NCBI RefSeq assembly: GCF_030272615.1
Contig: NC_081413.1
Location: 721,324,367-721,388,366, forward strand
Source of the DNA: Cryptomeria japonica
Taxonomy: Eukaryota > Streptophyta > Pinopsida > Cupressales > Cupressaceae
DNA: 64,000 bases
Direction: 5' to 3'
The notes beneath the pieces are model-generated. The model had not been told where the DNA came from, searched no databases, and saw nothing but the letters and a program-made list of their open reading frames with translations. The position numbers and the translations under genes are program-made. This document shows positions 1 through 11,846 of this stretch, one piece after another. Numbering within the stretch: the stretch's first letter is position 1; each line of letters opens with the position of its first letter.

Positions 1-1
1 A

Positions 2-600
2 TGCAACACCAAGCAAAAAGAGGGAGAGTCTTTTGCATCATTTTTACAAAGATGGAGGAATCTAGCTAGCAAATGCTCTTGTGAAATTCCACAAAAACAA
101 ATGGTAGAGATGTTCACACAAAACGTTAACAAAGACATTGGTTATGATCTAAGAAAAGCTTGTTTGTCCACCTTCAAGGATGTCATTGAAAAAGGCTTAG
201 CAATAGAGAAGGTCCTAATTGAACAAGGAGTCATTAAGATATTCAAGGAAAACAAAGATGACTTTAAAGGAAAAGACAAGCCAAGATTTTGGAATAAAAA
301 CAAGAACACAGTCAATGATGGTGTTGTTGATGCTAATACAGTGCGACCCAAATTCATCTTTTCGGGATCAAGTTCTACAAACAATCAAGTGAATACTCAA
401 ACAACTTCTAGATCACGAAGGAAGTACACTCCATTGGGAGAACCACTTGAGTCAGTCTTCAAAAAGCTAGTGGAAAACAAGGTAATCACAGTTCCAGATT
501 TTCCTCCATATGAAAGGTTAAACCAAATTGGTGGAATGATGATGAGTATTGTGAATTTCATAAGAGCAAGGGTCATAAGACAGGAAATTATCATCGACTG
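2..600 (+). pseudogene. gag C-terminal part (element 1), frameshifted
   Basis: The frame is already open at base 2, so the start is upstream. It shows a Ty3-type capsid segment (SFASFLQRWRNLA, about bases 29-67, then a helix-rich stretch around MVEMFTQNV). From about base 547 the reading continues in another frame with the Cys/His motif YCEFHKSKGHKT and then KNIVQDLIDRGDIEIEG, the conserved gag C-terminus of Tat-like elements. An indel between about 520 and 546 therefore separates gag from the long frame starting at 610. Gag forms the particle in which reverse transcription occurs. A homologous motif recurs in element B near 30.33 kb. Confidence 0.85.
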
Positions 601-3411
601 AAGAACATCGTGCAAGATCTCATTGATAGAGGTGACATTGAGATTGAGGGACACTCATCCAATCAAGAACATGAGATGTTTAAGGAACCATTCCCAACGC
701 ATGATAAGGGAAAAGCTAAAGTCACAGATGATCGAGCCAACTATACTAGAGCACCTTACAACTATGATTCAACTATCAATCACATTTTGATGGACAATCA
801 TGTCTCTACTATTATCATCAAGGACAAAACTCCTGAGAATCCTACTCAGAGACCCAAGATTGTCCTAAAAGGTGTTGGATCTTCTTCCGAACCTACTTCT
901 GAATGTCATGTTACAACCCGTCGAGGTAAAATTACTTTGCCAGGTGCTTCAACTAAAAATATCGCTTCTTCATCAACTAGACCTGAGTATGACCTTGTAG
1001 AACAGTTAGGGAAGACACCTGTGCTCATCTCCATCCTTGAGCTCTTACGCATATCCCCCGCTCATAAAGCTATTCTTGACAAAATATTGAGAGACACTGT
1101 CATTCCTACTGATCTAAACATGGACCAGTTTCAAGCCATGGTGGGATACCTTTCCATTCCACATTCCCTTACATTCATAGAAGCCGATGACGCCTCCGTA
1201 AGCCAGCCACATAATGCGCCTTTACACATTGAAGCCTTCATACACAAACATAGAATCAAGCGAGTCCTGATAGATGGAGGAGCTGGTCTAAACATTTGTA
1301 CATTGAGCACAATTAAACAATTGGGATATTCTGATAAAGCTGTAAATTCAACAAATCAAATCACCATCAAGGCATATGATGATGAAGAACACTCATCCAA
1401 GGGCATGATCACCTTACCTCTAAGAATTGGGCCAGTTACAAAGGATGTGATTTGTCAAGTCCTGGATCTAGATCTCACTTATAATATATTGCTAGGACGT
1501 CCTTGGATCCATGAAATGAGGGTAGTCCCATCGACATATCACCAATGCATTAAGTTTCCTCACAATGGAGTCGAGGTAACAGTTAACGATGATCCTAATC
1601 CGTTCATATATTGCAATAACCTAAGATCACACACTGAGACCATCATTCCTAGTAATCATGAAGTTGTTCCTTCTTCGGCATACATTGATCCTGAGTCATT
1701 GAAACCTTCGACATCAAAACAAGGTGAGCTTAAGGGTAAATTTCAGGACAAAGGTATGGGAGAATACACTTTAAATCAGACCATGTACTTACGACAAGTC
1801 ATGAGCTCTCCAAAAGAATATGGAAGACCACATCCTAACAAGCAAATAACCATCATAGTATTCAAATGGGACCCTACTACCTTTCAAAGATGGGGCGAAC
1901 TGGAAGAGGAAGGTTTATACAAAATGCTATACAAAGACATTGAAGATGACACACAAGATCACATCAATATACCCTGTGAGAAATATGGCAAAGGCTTCAA
2001 GATTCTACAAAAATTCGGGTATGATGGAAAAAGCCCTCTTGGGTTACGAAAGGAAGGCATCATGGAACCTTTACAACCTGAATTGACTATAAAAAGGGAA
2101 TGCTCGAAGGGACTTGGTTTTCTGACTTCTAAGATCCACACTAAAAGGACAGAAGAAGCATTACAAATCAAAGCTGCCAAAATTCAACAAGAGGATCGCT
2201 ATTCCACAAACTCCAATGAATGGGAATGGGGTTCAGACAAATCTTCCAGTGATTACGTGCTCACCGAGACATTCAAAGAGCCAAATGAACCCACAGAAGA
2301 AGAGGAATTTTATAAAAAGTTTAGAGTTGGTCAAGAAACAACCCATGAGGATGCCACACAGTCTTTGTCTCAAGGTTCTAGGTTGAAATCACAAAGGATG
2401 AGAACACCTATCCCAGAATGCGCTACTAGTGATGACAATTTGGATTCGCTCACAATCAAAACTGATGAGGAGAGTGTCATCGATGACCTCAATGATTACC
2501 TTGACATACCTGAATATAACCACATCCTCACTCTTAGTCTCGCTAACTTCGAAGACATTAAAGGCCTTCCCCTTATTCACCACCAACTCATTGACTGGGA
2601 TCATGAAGGACCAGCACAGATTGACACCTTCCAAAATGATGAAGCTGTTATTGACTATCTTGGCATACGAGATTACCTTCCCCCTGAGGACCACAAAGCA
2701 AGATACACTATAGAACTCAACAACATGGCATATTTTGGTGAGGGTGTCGGACCTTCCAGTTGCAAAAATGTGAAAATAAGAACAAATCAAGGGTCTTATG
2801 GCAAAAACCACACTGTGGCGCTGTTTGACCCCAAAAAAGTAAAAAGAAAGGATGTATCTGAGGGTGAAAACCTCTCTGAGGCACCCAAAGATGGAAGGAT
2901 CGACATTCTCCTAGCATCATATGAGGAAAAGTCATCCATGTTGGTAGAGGAGACTATCAAGACAAACATTGGTACAGAAGAGGTTCCACACAACATATTC
3001 TTGGCTCAATCTTTGACAGAGTCCGAAAGGTCAAAATTCATAAGTTTCTTCAAAGAACGACAAATCAACTTTGCATGGTCATACGCTGATATGCCTAGAC
3101 TAGATCCAGATTTGGTAATGCATCATTTAACAATCAAACCGGGGGCAAAGCCAGTGAAACAAAAATTAAGAAAAATGCATCCACAAGTGGCATTACTAGC
3201 CAAAGCAGAGTTGGAAAAATTATTGGATGTCGAATTCATACGCCCAATTGATTATCCTGAATGGATCTCCAATTTAGTACCTGTCAGTAAACCGGATCAC
3301 AGCATCAGAATATGTACAGATTTCAGAGACATCAACAAAGCTTGTCCAAAGGATGACTTCCCATTACCAAATATTGACTTGATTGTTGATGTCATGAAAT
3401 GTTATCATTAA
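547..3411 (+). pseudogene. pol N-terminal part: protease, G-patch, start of RT (element 1)
   Basis: Open from about 547 to 3411. The retropepsin-like protease is at about 1210-1580, with active-site motif LIDGGAGLN (DGG rather than the usual DSG/DTG) and ILLGRPW near its end. A G-patch domain follows at about 1972-2130, with glycine-rich motifs KYGKGFKIL, FGYDGKSPLG and GLGF; G-patches are known nucleic-acid-binding modules placed after the protease in some retroelements. The RT fingers/palm begin near 2990 (FAWSYADMP, then IRICTDFRDINKACPKDDFPLPNI). The frame stops at 3411 after an indel near 3400; the next RT block (MDGFSGYNQIG) continues in another frame. Confidence 0.88.
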
Positions 3412-3820
3412 TGGATGGATTCTCTGGTTATAATCAAATCGGGATCACACCCGATGATCAACACAAAACATCATTCACTTGTCCATGGGGAACTTTCTAT
3501 TGGAATGTCATGCCCTTTGGGCATATCAAAGAGCCATGACTACTATCTTTCATGATCTCATGCATGTAACGGTGGAAGATTATGTTGACGATCTCTTGGG
3601 TAAATCAGTAGATAGAGATACACATTTGGACATACTTTCAGTCATCTTTGATCGATTGGAAAAATACAAAGTAAGATTAAACCCCAAGAAATGTGTCTTT
3701 GGAGTAACCTCCGGGAAGCTCCTAGGATTCATTGTGTCCAAAAGAGGAATTGAAGCCGATCTAGCAAAAGTCAAGGCCATCTTGGAAATGCCACCACCCA
3801 AAAATATCAATCAACTTTGA
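3400..3820 (+). pseudogene. RT palm/thumb (element 1), frameshift plus short deletion
   Basis: After the indel near 3400 the protein continues with MDGFSGYNQIG and TFYWNVMPFG, then jumps frame near 3525 straight to YQRAMTTIFHDLMH. The conserved block between PFG and YQRA (usually LKNAGAT-like) is missing, so a deletion of about 19 bases is inferred there. The catalytic YVDDLL box (about 3583-3600) and NPKKCVFGV and GKLLGFIVS motifs are intact. The frame ends at TGA (3818-3820), where relatives read Arg, and a TAG follows where relatives read Gln. Confidence 0.87.
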
Positions 3821-3839
3821 TCCTTACAAGGTAGACTCT

Positions 3840-5041
3840 AGTCCATACGAAGATTCATAGCGCAACTTGCCGATAAGTGTAATCCTTTTCAGCACTTGCT
3901 ACATAAAAACATCAAATTTAATTGGGATGATAACTGTCAACAGGCTTTCCAGACGCTCAAAGATTATCTCTTGAATCTGCCCATTCTGATGCCACCAGTT
4001 CCAGATCAGCCTTTGCTACTATATATATTAGCTACTCCAATAGCACTGGGGGCACTCTTAGCACAACAAATTGCTGAGGGTAAGGAAAAGGCAGTATACT
4101 ATATCAGTCGCACATTGGTGGGATATGAGCTAAACTACACACCAATCGAGTGTGCGTGTCTCACCGTGGTCTTTGCTTCACAGAAATTATGGCATTATAT
4201 GCTCACTCATAAGACTAAGCTGATTGCAAGGATAGATCCATTGAAATACCTTCTCAATAAAGCAACACTTACTAGCCAACTAGCCAAGTGGATAATGATC
4301 CTGAGTGAATTTGGCATTGAGTATGTGGACAGAAAAGCAATAAAAGGACAAGCCATCGCAGATCAATTAGCAGATGCCCCCATGATTGATGATGTTCCTC
4401 TAAATTCAGAATTTCCAGATGAATCCATTTTAACAATATCACATGCAAAGCTATGGCAATTGTACTTTGACGGCTCATACACACAGCATGGGGCAGGAGC
4501 TGGCATCCTCTTTATAACTCCTCAAGGGGATTCTATACCAAAATCATACCGCTTGTCATTTCCTTGCACTAACAATATAGCGAAATATGAGGCATTAACA
4601 ACTGGATTACGGATTGCAGTTCAGTGGAAGATCCAGGAACTTCATGTTTTTGGGGATTCTCAACTTGTCATCCATCAAGCACCTGATGATTACCAAACAA
4701 AAGATGAAAAATTAATGCCTTACAAACAAATGGTGGATGATCTGAAACAACACTTCACAAAGATAGATTTTGAGCAGATACCAAGAGAGCAGAATCATGT
4801 CGCAGATGCCATGGCTACAATTGCTTCACTAATCGATCTACCTACAAATGAGACCTGCTATGAGTTCTTGGTGGATAACTTTTTGGTTCCGTCATATGAG
4901 ATCACTCCTACTGAGATGATATGTGTTGTCGGTCGCGAGTCCCAGTTATATGGTTCCATCTTCACATACCTTCATGACAATACCCTACCTCCTAATCTAT
5001 CAAATAACCAACGTCGCACCTTCATTCGCCAATCCTCTTGA
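3840..5041 (+). pseudogene. Dual RNase H region (element 1)
   Basis: The first domain, about 3900-4390, is the ordinary Ty3 RNase H with connection (FNWDDNCQQAFQTLK, then ALGALLAQQ, YYISRTL, YTPIECACL). The second, about 4440-4850, is a separate RNase H with its own catalytic set: FDGSYTQHGAGAG, NNIAKYEAL, FGDSQLVIHQ and NHVADAMA supply D-E-D-D. A second, archaeal-like RNase H is described for plant Tat-lineage elements, and here the first domain seems to act as tether or connection. RNase H removes the RNA template during first-strand synthesis. The frame ends at a TGA where the family has Arg. Confidence 0.88.
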
Positions 5042-6202
5042 TATGTCATTTTAGCTGATATCCTATACCGGCAAGGTCTAGATGGCACTCTTCTTAGATG
5101 TTTAGAAAGCGACGAAGGTCAGATTGCGTTACGTGAAGTGCATGAAGGGATATGTGGTCCACATACTAGTGGTCCTACCTTGGCCAAGAAACTCATTAGG
5201 ACTGGATATTACTGGCCCAATATGGAAAAAGACTCATATCAGTTTGTCAAGAAATGTAAGCAATGTCAAATTCATGGAGACCTCATACATGCACCAGCAC
5301 AAGAACTACAACCACTTGCGTCTCCTTGGCCCTTTTGTCAGTGGGGACTTGATCTCATAGGCAAGATTCACCCTCCTTCTTCTAATGGTCATAAATTCAT
5401 TATCACTACCACAGAGTATTTCACAAAATGGATTGAAGTTGTGCCTCTCACACAAGTCACTGGAAAACAGATTGCTACATTCATCCTTAACTATATCATA
5501 TGCCGATACGGTATTCCTGTTTCCATTATTACTGATAATGGGTGTCCCTTCAAAAATCAGGATGTTCGTGAACTCTATGACCGCTTCCATATTTCCCATC
5601 ATTTCTCCACACCATATTACCCCCAAGGTAATAGCCAAGCTGAGCCATCTAATAAAACAATCCTTAAAATCCTCAAGAAGACAGTCGATGACGCTAGCCG
5701 TAATTGGCATATCCAACTTAATCCTGCACTTTGGGCCTATGGCACAAGTGTTCACACACCTACAGGAGCTACACCCTATTCACTTGTCTATGGCACTGAA
5801 GCCATCTTACCTATTGAGGTCGAGTTACCCTCTTTACGGGTCTCTTTGCAAAACATCATCAGTGATGAAGATTATAGAGTCTCTCGCTTACAAGAACTTG
5901 AACTACTGGATGAACGGAGACAAGCTGCTTTTAATCACCTCAAGGCTTACCAACAATGAATGAGTCGCAGCTACAATCACAAGGTCAAGCCTCGCACATT
6001 TGAGGTAGGTGATTTAGTCCTCAAAGAAAACCCCAAGAATCAGCAAGACAGAGAGAAGAAGGGCAAGTTCGAACCAAATTGGCTTGGTCCCTACATCATC
6101 ACAACGGCATATAGATCTGGGGCATATCAGCTCTCAACTACAGAAGGTGAACCTTTGGAGGATCCTATCAACAGCATGCACCTTCGCAGGTTCTACACAT
6201 AG
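5042..6202 (+). pseudogene. Integrase with zinc finger, DDE core and C-terminal domain (element 1)
   Basis: The HHCC zinc-binding N-terminus is readable (HEGICGPH ... CKQCQIHGD, about 5138-5285). The core carries the DDE triad: GLDLIGKI, IITDNGCPF and PQGNSQAEPSNK. A TGA at 5957-5959 interrupts just before MSRSYNHKV. The C-terminal module follows (FEVGDLVLKENPKN, WLGPYIIT; GPY/F-type) and ends at the stop at 6200-6202. No chromodomain is seen, as expected for Tat and Athila rather than chromoviruses. The enzyme inserts element cDNA. A homologous C-terminal fragment is at 44309-44834 on the minus strand in element A. Confidence 0.9.
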
Positions 6203-7884
6203 CTCTTCAGAGTATCCTAATTCAAAAATACAAAAAAATCAAAAAAAATTCAAAAATACAAAAAAAATTATAAAACAAAAAAAATCGTTACTTGGTGAAA
6301 ACCTGGCAAACAGGCGCCTTGTGACACAAAAAAAATCAAAAAATCAAAAAAGGTAAAGAGAAATAATTTCGTCCAATGGTGAAAACCACTTCGGTGGCGC
6401 CCTGGGCAAGTACCATGGTGAAAACTGGGTCACCAGCGCCATGCGTAGAGACATTGCTTCTCCCTCCTTTAGGATTCACTTTCATCCTTTCACTTTGCAC
6501 ACACTCACGACCTATTCATTCATAATAAACTTACTTATTCCCATCATGGCTTGTTATTGATCTACCCAAGATTGGTTAGCCATTCATAATAAACCTCCCT
6601 TTTCACCTCCCTTTTCACCTCCCTTTCCATCCATAATAAATTAGATCCTATCTATGGCTAAGGAAAATCCTACGTCTAGTGGTAGGTGTGGAACTGAGAA
6701 CATCACATGTTTCAAGGAGTACAGTTTCTTCCAGCTTCCTTCAGTCTATCCGCGCACAATCCGTAATAAAGCAACATTTGCATCACAGGTCCACAATAAG
6801 GTCTTGTCTTCTTCGCAATAAAATATCAGTTTCATGGATTCAGTCAGTTTCAGATGAGACAACAGCAACAATGGGCTTCAACAAATCAAATCTTTCAATA
6901 GACTCAGACAACATATGGTTTCGTGCTATCTATCCTTTTTGTGAAAGTAAACATTGTGACCACAATAAAATAAGACTTATACAAGTAACAAGAGACACTA
7001 AACTTGAGGACTACAATGGATGTTGGTGTTGAGTCTTGGTTTTCTTTTGATTTCATCTTTTGGTGACATGTCTTTTAGCTTTTCCAGGATGTCTTTGACT
7101 AGAGATTCTATCTCCAGGATGTCTTTGATTAGAAAGGTGAGGATGGGATATCGTCACCTATTTGTATTTGTTGTCTGTGGATTGTCTTTTAGTAATGCTA
7201 TGACTTGTCCAAGGATATGAGGACACTGTGAGTCTAGTATGAACTGGGGCATTCCTTGTTTGTGACTGTCTTATCTCCATGCAAATAGGTACAATGACTT
7301 TTTGGGTCGAACATATGCCTCGATTGTCATAACCTACTTGCCATAATAAATCTCAATGATGATAACGCACAAGAAGCTCTTTCACGTTCATATCTTCTAT
7401 CTTTCATCCCCCTTTCTTGATTGACTTCCATCATCCTTCTCAAGTCCGTGTAGCCTGCTATCACATGACTGAGTATAATGACACACCAAAAACATTTGCA
7501 TTTCATGTAGTTGCACCTGCATTACCACATATAAGCATTTCATACATACATATAGATATCACAACTGCATCACATCCTACACACAATACCTGTTAGCACA
7601 ATTTACATTTGCATTATCATATTCATCTGCTTTACATACATTCACGTTTGCATCATGCATACACATATACAACATAAAAGAACAAAAATATTGCATTTCA
7701 TTATATACATATTTGCATCCATATTATAAGCATCACACAAAACATACATCATAAGAACATCTCATCACATAGGTACACATGCATATAGCTACCACAAAGA
7801 TGAATCATTTCATATATATATAATCATAAGTGTCATGATAAAATGATGTCAAAATCATATGGCTACAAAAGCACCCGCAGGTGT
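6203..7884 (+). other. Conserved noncoding block after integrase (element 1)
   Basis: No convincing ORF. Two sub-blocks recur in elements A and B. At about 6290-6450 there are repeated GTGAAAAC units with GGCGCC-rich spacers (GTGAAAACCTGGCAAAC, GGCAAGTACCATGGTGAAAA), matched near 32.69 kb and, inverted, near 44.04-44.24 kb. At about 7045-7380 lies GGTGACATGTCTTTTAGC with two copies of CCAGGATGTCTTTGA, matched near 33.80-34.12 kb and inverted near 43.20-43.50 kb. Such conservation in three diverged copies suggests a cis-acting role, which is an inference. Confidence 0.7.
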
Positions 7885-9900
7885 CTACATCATCATACAA
7901 AAAATGGTACAAAACTGATACAAAGGGAGCCCTCTATGGCTATGATGAACTCCCTCCCTTGGAGCCACCTGGCCTCGGTGGAATCTGAGCCCCTGAAGGA
8001 CCTGCCCTAGGATCATCCTGCCTATCCCCTCTATCTGGTGGTGGTGGAGGGCCCATAACCCCACCACTCGATGCCTATCTCCTCTGACTCCCTCCCGTAG
8101 CTGTCGCTGTACGTGACGGTCTATGGAAGCTCCTCGCTCGCTGATCTGCTAGCACTACACCATAGTAGAGGTCCCTCCAGTAGGCTATCTCCTCTCCTGC
8201 CCGCAGGACATAAGCGTATCCTGCCCCTGCATCCTCAGCTGCCTGTCTCCCTACCCTCAGTGCTGTCTCAGCCTTTGTATAGCGTTGGATAGCCTGATTC
8301 CGCTCCCACTCAGTATCTCTGAGTCTCGTCCTGAGCTGATCCCTCTCCCTCTCCAGCTCCTGGATCTCATCTGCCTGGCCCTGGTAGATCTCCCTCAGAT
8401 CTAGTAGCTCATCTTCCACTGGGTCAGCCCCCTCTGCCTCTGGCTATGGCTCCCCCTCTGTGGGTGCCTGCCCCTATACCTGTACCTGTACTGGTTCCTG
8501 TATGGGTACCTATCTCCATCCCTGCACCTGTGCCTGTACCTGCCCCTGTGCCTGTACTGGCACCTATCCCTGTACCTGTCCCTGTCTCTGTACCTGCCTG
8601 GGACCCTGTGCTGCTGGCACCTATAAAGACAATCCACCGCGACCCCTCACCACCTGAGCCTGTCTGTCCTCTCCTCCCTCCCTCCGAGGTGCAACCCGCC
8701 TCTCTCCAACTACTCCCCTCCTCCTCCATCGCCCTCTGCCCCCATCACCTCCACCATCATCATCATCTCCCCCCCCATCTCCCTCCAATGCCTCTCCTGG
8801 ATCCGTCAACCGTGGGAACGGATACTCTGCCCAATAAGCTGTATACTCGGCATCCATGCCGGCATCATCGACCTCTGGCCACATGTCCCAGGGTAGGGGC
8901 ACCATCTCTGCTAGCTATGTGAGTGCCTGATCATACAACAGCAACGGCCCAAACTGTGCCTGATCTCTAACTGTGCTGAATCCGGCCAAACTGCCTACAC
9001 ACCCTGTCTACCAGCTGTCTCTCTAACACATAGGGCATCTGCCCAATTAGGTACCTTCTCCAGAAGGTGTAGGGCAGCTCCACTACGTCATCCTCCCACT
9101 CCTCACAGCCAAGCTATGGTCTCCATATGACCACATCAATATCATCCAACACTCGTCGCCAATGCTCTAACCTGCCAATCCGTGGCTGTGATGTGATCAT
9201 ATCATACAAATGTACAAAGCTGCGTCCATGACCTCTGCCCCTGAAGTGTATCGGTCGGGTAACCGGTAGATTCTCGTAGGCCCATACCTGCAGCAGTGTC
9301 ACTCCATAGCTCAATCCCACTGATCCATGATAAACAAACTGATGAAGCTCATAATACAAATGGACCAGCACACACGGTCCCTAGGCGTATCTGGTGTGCT
9401 GCGTCACCAGTGTCTCCAGTGCTCCTCCTTAGCCCATAGCCAAACCCTGTGTCACCCTATCCGGACACAGGAACCCACTGATAGCTGCTCCTATCACTGC
9501 CGGCAGTGCTAGTCCTGTGGCTGTCATGGTGTCCCATGCCACGTGTCTTGCCCTCATCTCCAGTCCAGGGTCCTGAAACACCCGTCTCAAGGCCTCTTTG
9601 TCACCGTCTCGATCGTGTGGGATCAGATCTCCATCGATCGATACCCGCAGTATCCTATAGACATCCGCAAGGGTGACTATCATCTCACCCATCGGTAAAT
9701 GAAACATGCACGTTTCAGAGTGCCATCTCTCAGCCAACGCAGTCAGCAAACCCATGTTTGCCCGAAACTTAGGCACATACAATACATGTCTCAAACCCAT
9801 CTCCTCGATGGTAGCTCGGTCCCCAAGTGTCAACTCAGGTCGCAGTCTCTGAGTCGACGGGAATCTCTCCCTTGACTCTAGCATTGGCAAATACGCTTGC
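7885..9900 (-). pseudogene. Antisense ORF with plant mobile domain and C-terminal coiled coil (element 1)
   Basis: On the minus strand from about 9890 the protein resembles the plant mobile domain (PMD; MAIN-like/aminotransferase-like family): LTALAERWHSETCMFHLP, GEMIVTLADVYRIL, VSIDGDLI, later VWAYENLPVTRPI and LERQLVDRVCRQFGRIQ. The frame is shared by 9890-9429 and 9371-9114, with a few stops between and after. A repetitive Gly/Thr-rich linker (8430-8640) leads to a coiled coil (MEDELLDLREIYQGQADEI, 8419-8075). Antisense ORFs with PMD similarity between pol and the 3' LTR are reported for Tat-lineage elements. Its role in the element is unknown. Element A keeps only about the last 150 bases of this ORF. 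Confidence 0.75.
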
Positions 9901-9934
9901 AGTCAAGCAAATCAATCGTGTCAGTCATAGTGGC

Positions 9935-10215
9935 ATTCACTGTTTATCACAAAATGCTACTTTTTTATCTAAATGCACATAGCTATTTATCCTAGTGACA
10001 CTCATTGTTCATCACAAAGTGTTGCTATCTATCCTAGTAGTACTCCCTGTTCATCACAAAGTACTACGTGTGTGACACTCACTGTTCATCACAAAGTGTT
10101 ATTCACATTTGCACTCCCTGTTCATCACAAAGTGCTACTCATACTTTGGGTACTCCCTGTTCATCACAAAGTACTCTATCTTGGTACTCCCTGTTCATCA
10201 CAAAGTGCCTTGATC
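9935..10215. repeat. Short interspersed tandem repeats, TGTTCATCACAAAGT
   Basis: About seven copies of CCCTGTTCATCACAAAGT-like units separated by 15-35 variable bases lie just upstream of the antisense ORF, that is, in its presumed promoter or leader. Related TGTTCATCACAGAACTGTCG occurs at about 10284. Confidence 0.75.
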
Positions 10216-10325
10216 TATCCTAGTCTTCCCTAGAGGACCTGCTTGAGTGTATCCTCTCAGTAGCTTATCCAATCGACAGCGTATGTTCATCACAGAACTG
10301 TCGATTTGACCTAGAAGACAAAAAC

Positions 10326-10560
10326 TTGCATTTTTTTGACACAAACACGCTTACAGACTGCATAGATGCGTCTAGACAACACAGACATGCCTGTATGACA
10401 CAGACATGCCTATGCTATGCATATACGTGCCTGGGTGACACAGACACCCCTGCACGACACAAACACACCCGCATTCGATGCAGACGTGGTTCCAGACGCA
10501 GACGCACCTGGCACCTACACAGATGTGCCTGGCACCAATGCAGATGCACCTAGATGAGTT
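10326..10560. repeat. Minisatellite of ACACAGACATGCCTG-like units
   Basis: Degenerate repeats of about 15-30 bases (ACACAGACATGCCT and variants) fill this stretch of element 1. No gene is seen here. The following bases, 10560-11062, are the 3' untranslated region, with similarity to element B's 3' end (GAGGGGGCATATCAT). Confidence 0.65.
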
Positions 10561-11062
10561 TTGAAATTTTTGAACCCTACTTCTATGCGCATTTATTGCT
10601 CTACCTAGCATGCATTAATGACAAAATTAAATGCGTCAAAGTACGAGAAGGTTTGGTGGTACTTACAGGCTCTCTTGCCTCTGCTGGCCTCTGAAATCGA
10701 CGAACGCAATCGAATCTATGAACGAAGGCCATCGCTGCCGACTGCTGCTGCTCTTTTCTCGCTCTGCAATCTACTCTCGTGGATGTGTGGATGACAATGA
10801 GGATGTCTTTTTCCCGTGGTCTATCTTATAGCCTACCCTAGCCCTCGCCCTCATTTCTCGAGTCAGTCTTCTTTATCCCGTGACTTTGTCACTTTATCCG
10901 GTCAGTCCATTCTATCCCGTCTTTCTTATCAAGAGATTGTCTGCAATCTTCCCAGACATATTCATCCAATCTCTCGAGGGGGCATATCATTCCCATTCTG
11001 GGGCAACTCTGTATCAGTTCATCTTATCTTCTTTGAAACAACGCGACAAGCCGCATTGTCTC

Positions 11063-11076
11063 AAAGAGGGGCAAAA
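11063..11076 (+). promoter_or_regulatory. Polypurine tract (PPT) of element 1
   Basis: AAAGAGGGGCAAAA directly precedes the LTR start TGTAGACACC, the expected place for plus-strand cDNA priming. The same tract occurs at 41877 onward (reverse orientation, element A) and near 40797-40809 (element B). Confidence 0.8.
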
Positions 11077-11846
11077 TGTAGACACCCAAAATTGTCATGT
11101 CTAATTAAATAAATATTTTTTTATTTTATTTATTTAATTACCTAAGCCTAATTCTTCTATTAATTAAATAAATCTTTATTTGTTTAATTAATTCATTTAT
11201 CCTCTTCTAGCCTTATTTCTCATTTAAATAAATACATTCATTTATTTAAATTATCCTTTTCCTAAATTAAATAAATATTTTATTTATTTAATTATCTCAT
11301 TTCTTCTATTAATTAAATAAATCTTTATTTATTTAATTAATTCATTAGCTTTTTCTACACATGACACATGTCATTCATCTCTTAATTCCTACACTACCTA
11401 CCTCTTTCATTATTTTATTATTTCTTCTACCTACCCTCTAATCTTAGCCGACCTCCTTTTTACACCTCTAAATCTTATCCCTCCATTTCATATTGTGTCT
11501 TCTATTTAAGGAGATGCTTTCTTCATTATCAAACCCTAACGATTTGATCAATTGACTACACTATGATCCTACTTGCAACCACATTCCGTTCTTTGTTGAG
11601 CTCTTGTGCACATAAAATCTGAGAGCAAATATATCAAGCAAGATCAATGGAGATAGGAAGAATGGAGATCAAAACCCTAGTGGACATGTGATGGTATAAT
11701 CTTTGTGATTTCATTTGATTTGCATTGTCTTAGGTAATCTTCATATGTTATGGTGGATCTTTGTTGTTGTTAGGCTAGGGTTTGGTGGTTGAATTCATTT
11801 AGCTTTTCAATCTTGTTATTATTGTTATCCATTTTCACCATACACA
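11077..11846 (+). repeat. 3' LTR of element 1 (LTR-A type, 770 bp)
   Basis: Starts TGTAGACACCC, ends CCATACACA, bounded by the PPT on the left and element C sequence on the right. It has many AATTAAATAAAT palindromic blocks, a TATA-like CTATTTAAG at about 11502-11510 and a conserved end TTATCCATTTTCACCATA. Copies of the same LTR type are at 25426-26206 (solo), 41025-41876 and 44835-45315 plus 56129-56411, all on the minus strand. Confidence 0.88.

Larger units (their letters stand above)
1..11846 (+). mobile_element. Element 1: Ty3/gypsy LTR retrotransposon, Tat-like, 5' end outside window
   Basis: Read on the plus strand: gag, aspartic protease, G-patch, RT, Ty3 RNase H, a second RNase H, integrase, long noncoding block, antisense plant-mobile-domain ORF, PPT and 3' LTR. 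Two RNase H domains and an extra antisense ORF between pol and the 3' LTR are known hallmarks of the plant Tat lineage (Ogre/Retand-like). The 5' LTR and gag start lie left of the window. The LTR ends at 11846, inside the minus-strand protease ORF of element C, so element 1 inserted into C. AGTGG at 11847-11851 should be one TSD copy; its partner is outside. Frameshifts, one small deletion and four nonsense codons make this copy non-coding today. Confidence 0.88.

Noticed and set aside
1-6202. Endogenous pararetrovirus
   Set aside because: Integrase, LTR and PPT are present and no movement or coat protein is seen; it is a Ty3 retrotransposon.
7885-9900. Envelope-like gene in the Tat element
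   Set aside because: It is antisense, has no signal peptide or membrane segment, and matches the plant mobile domain pattern.
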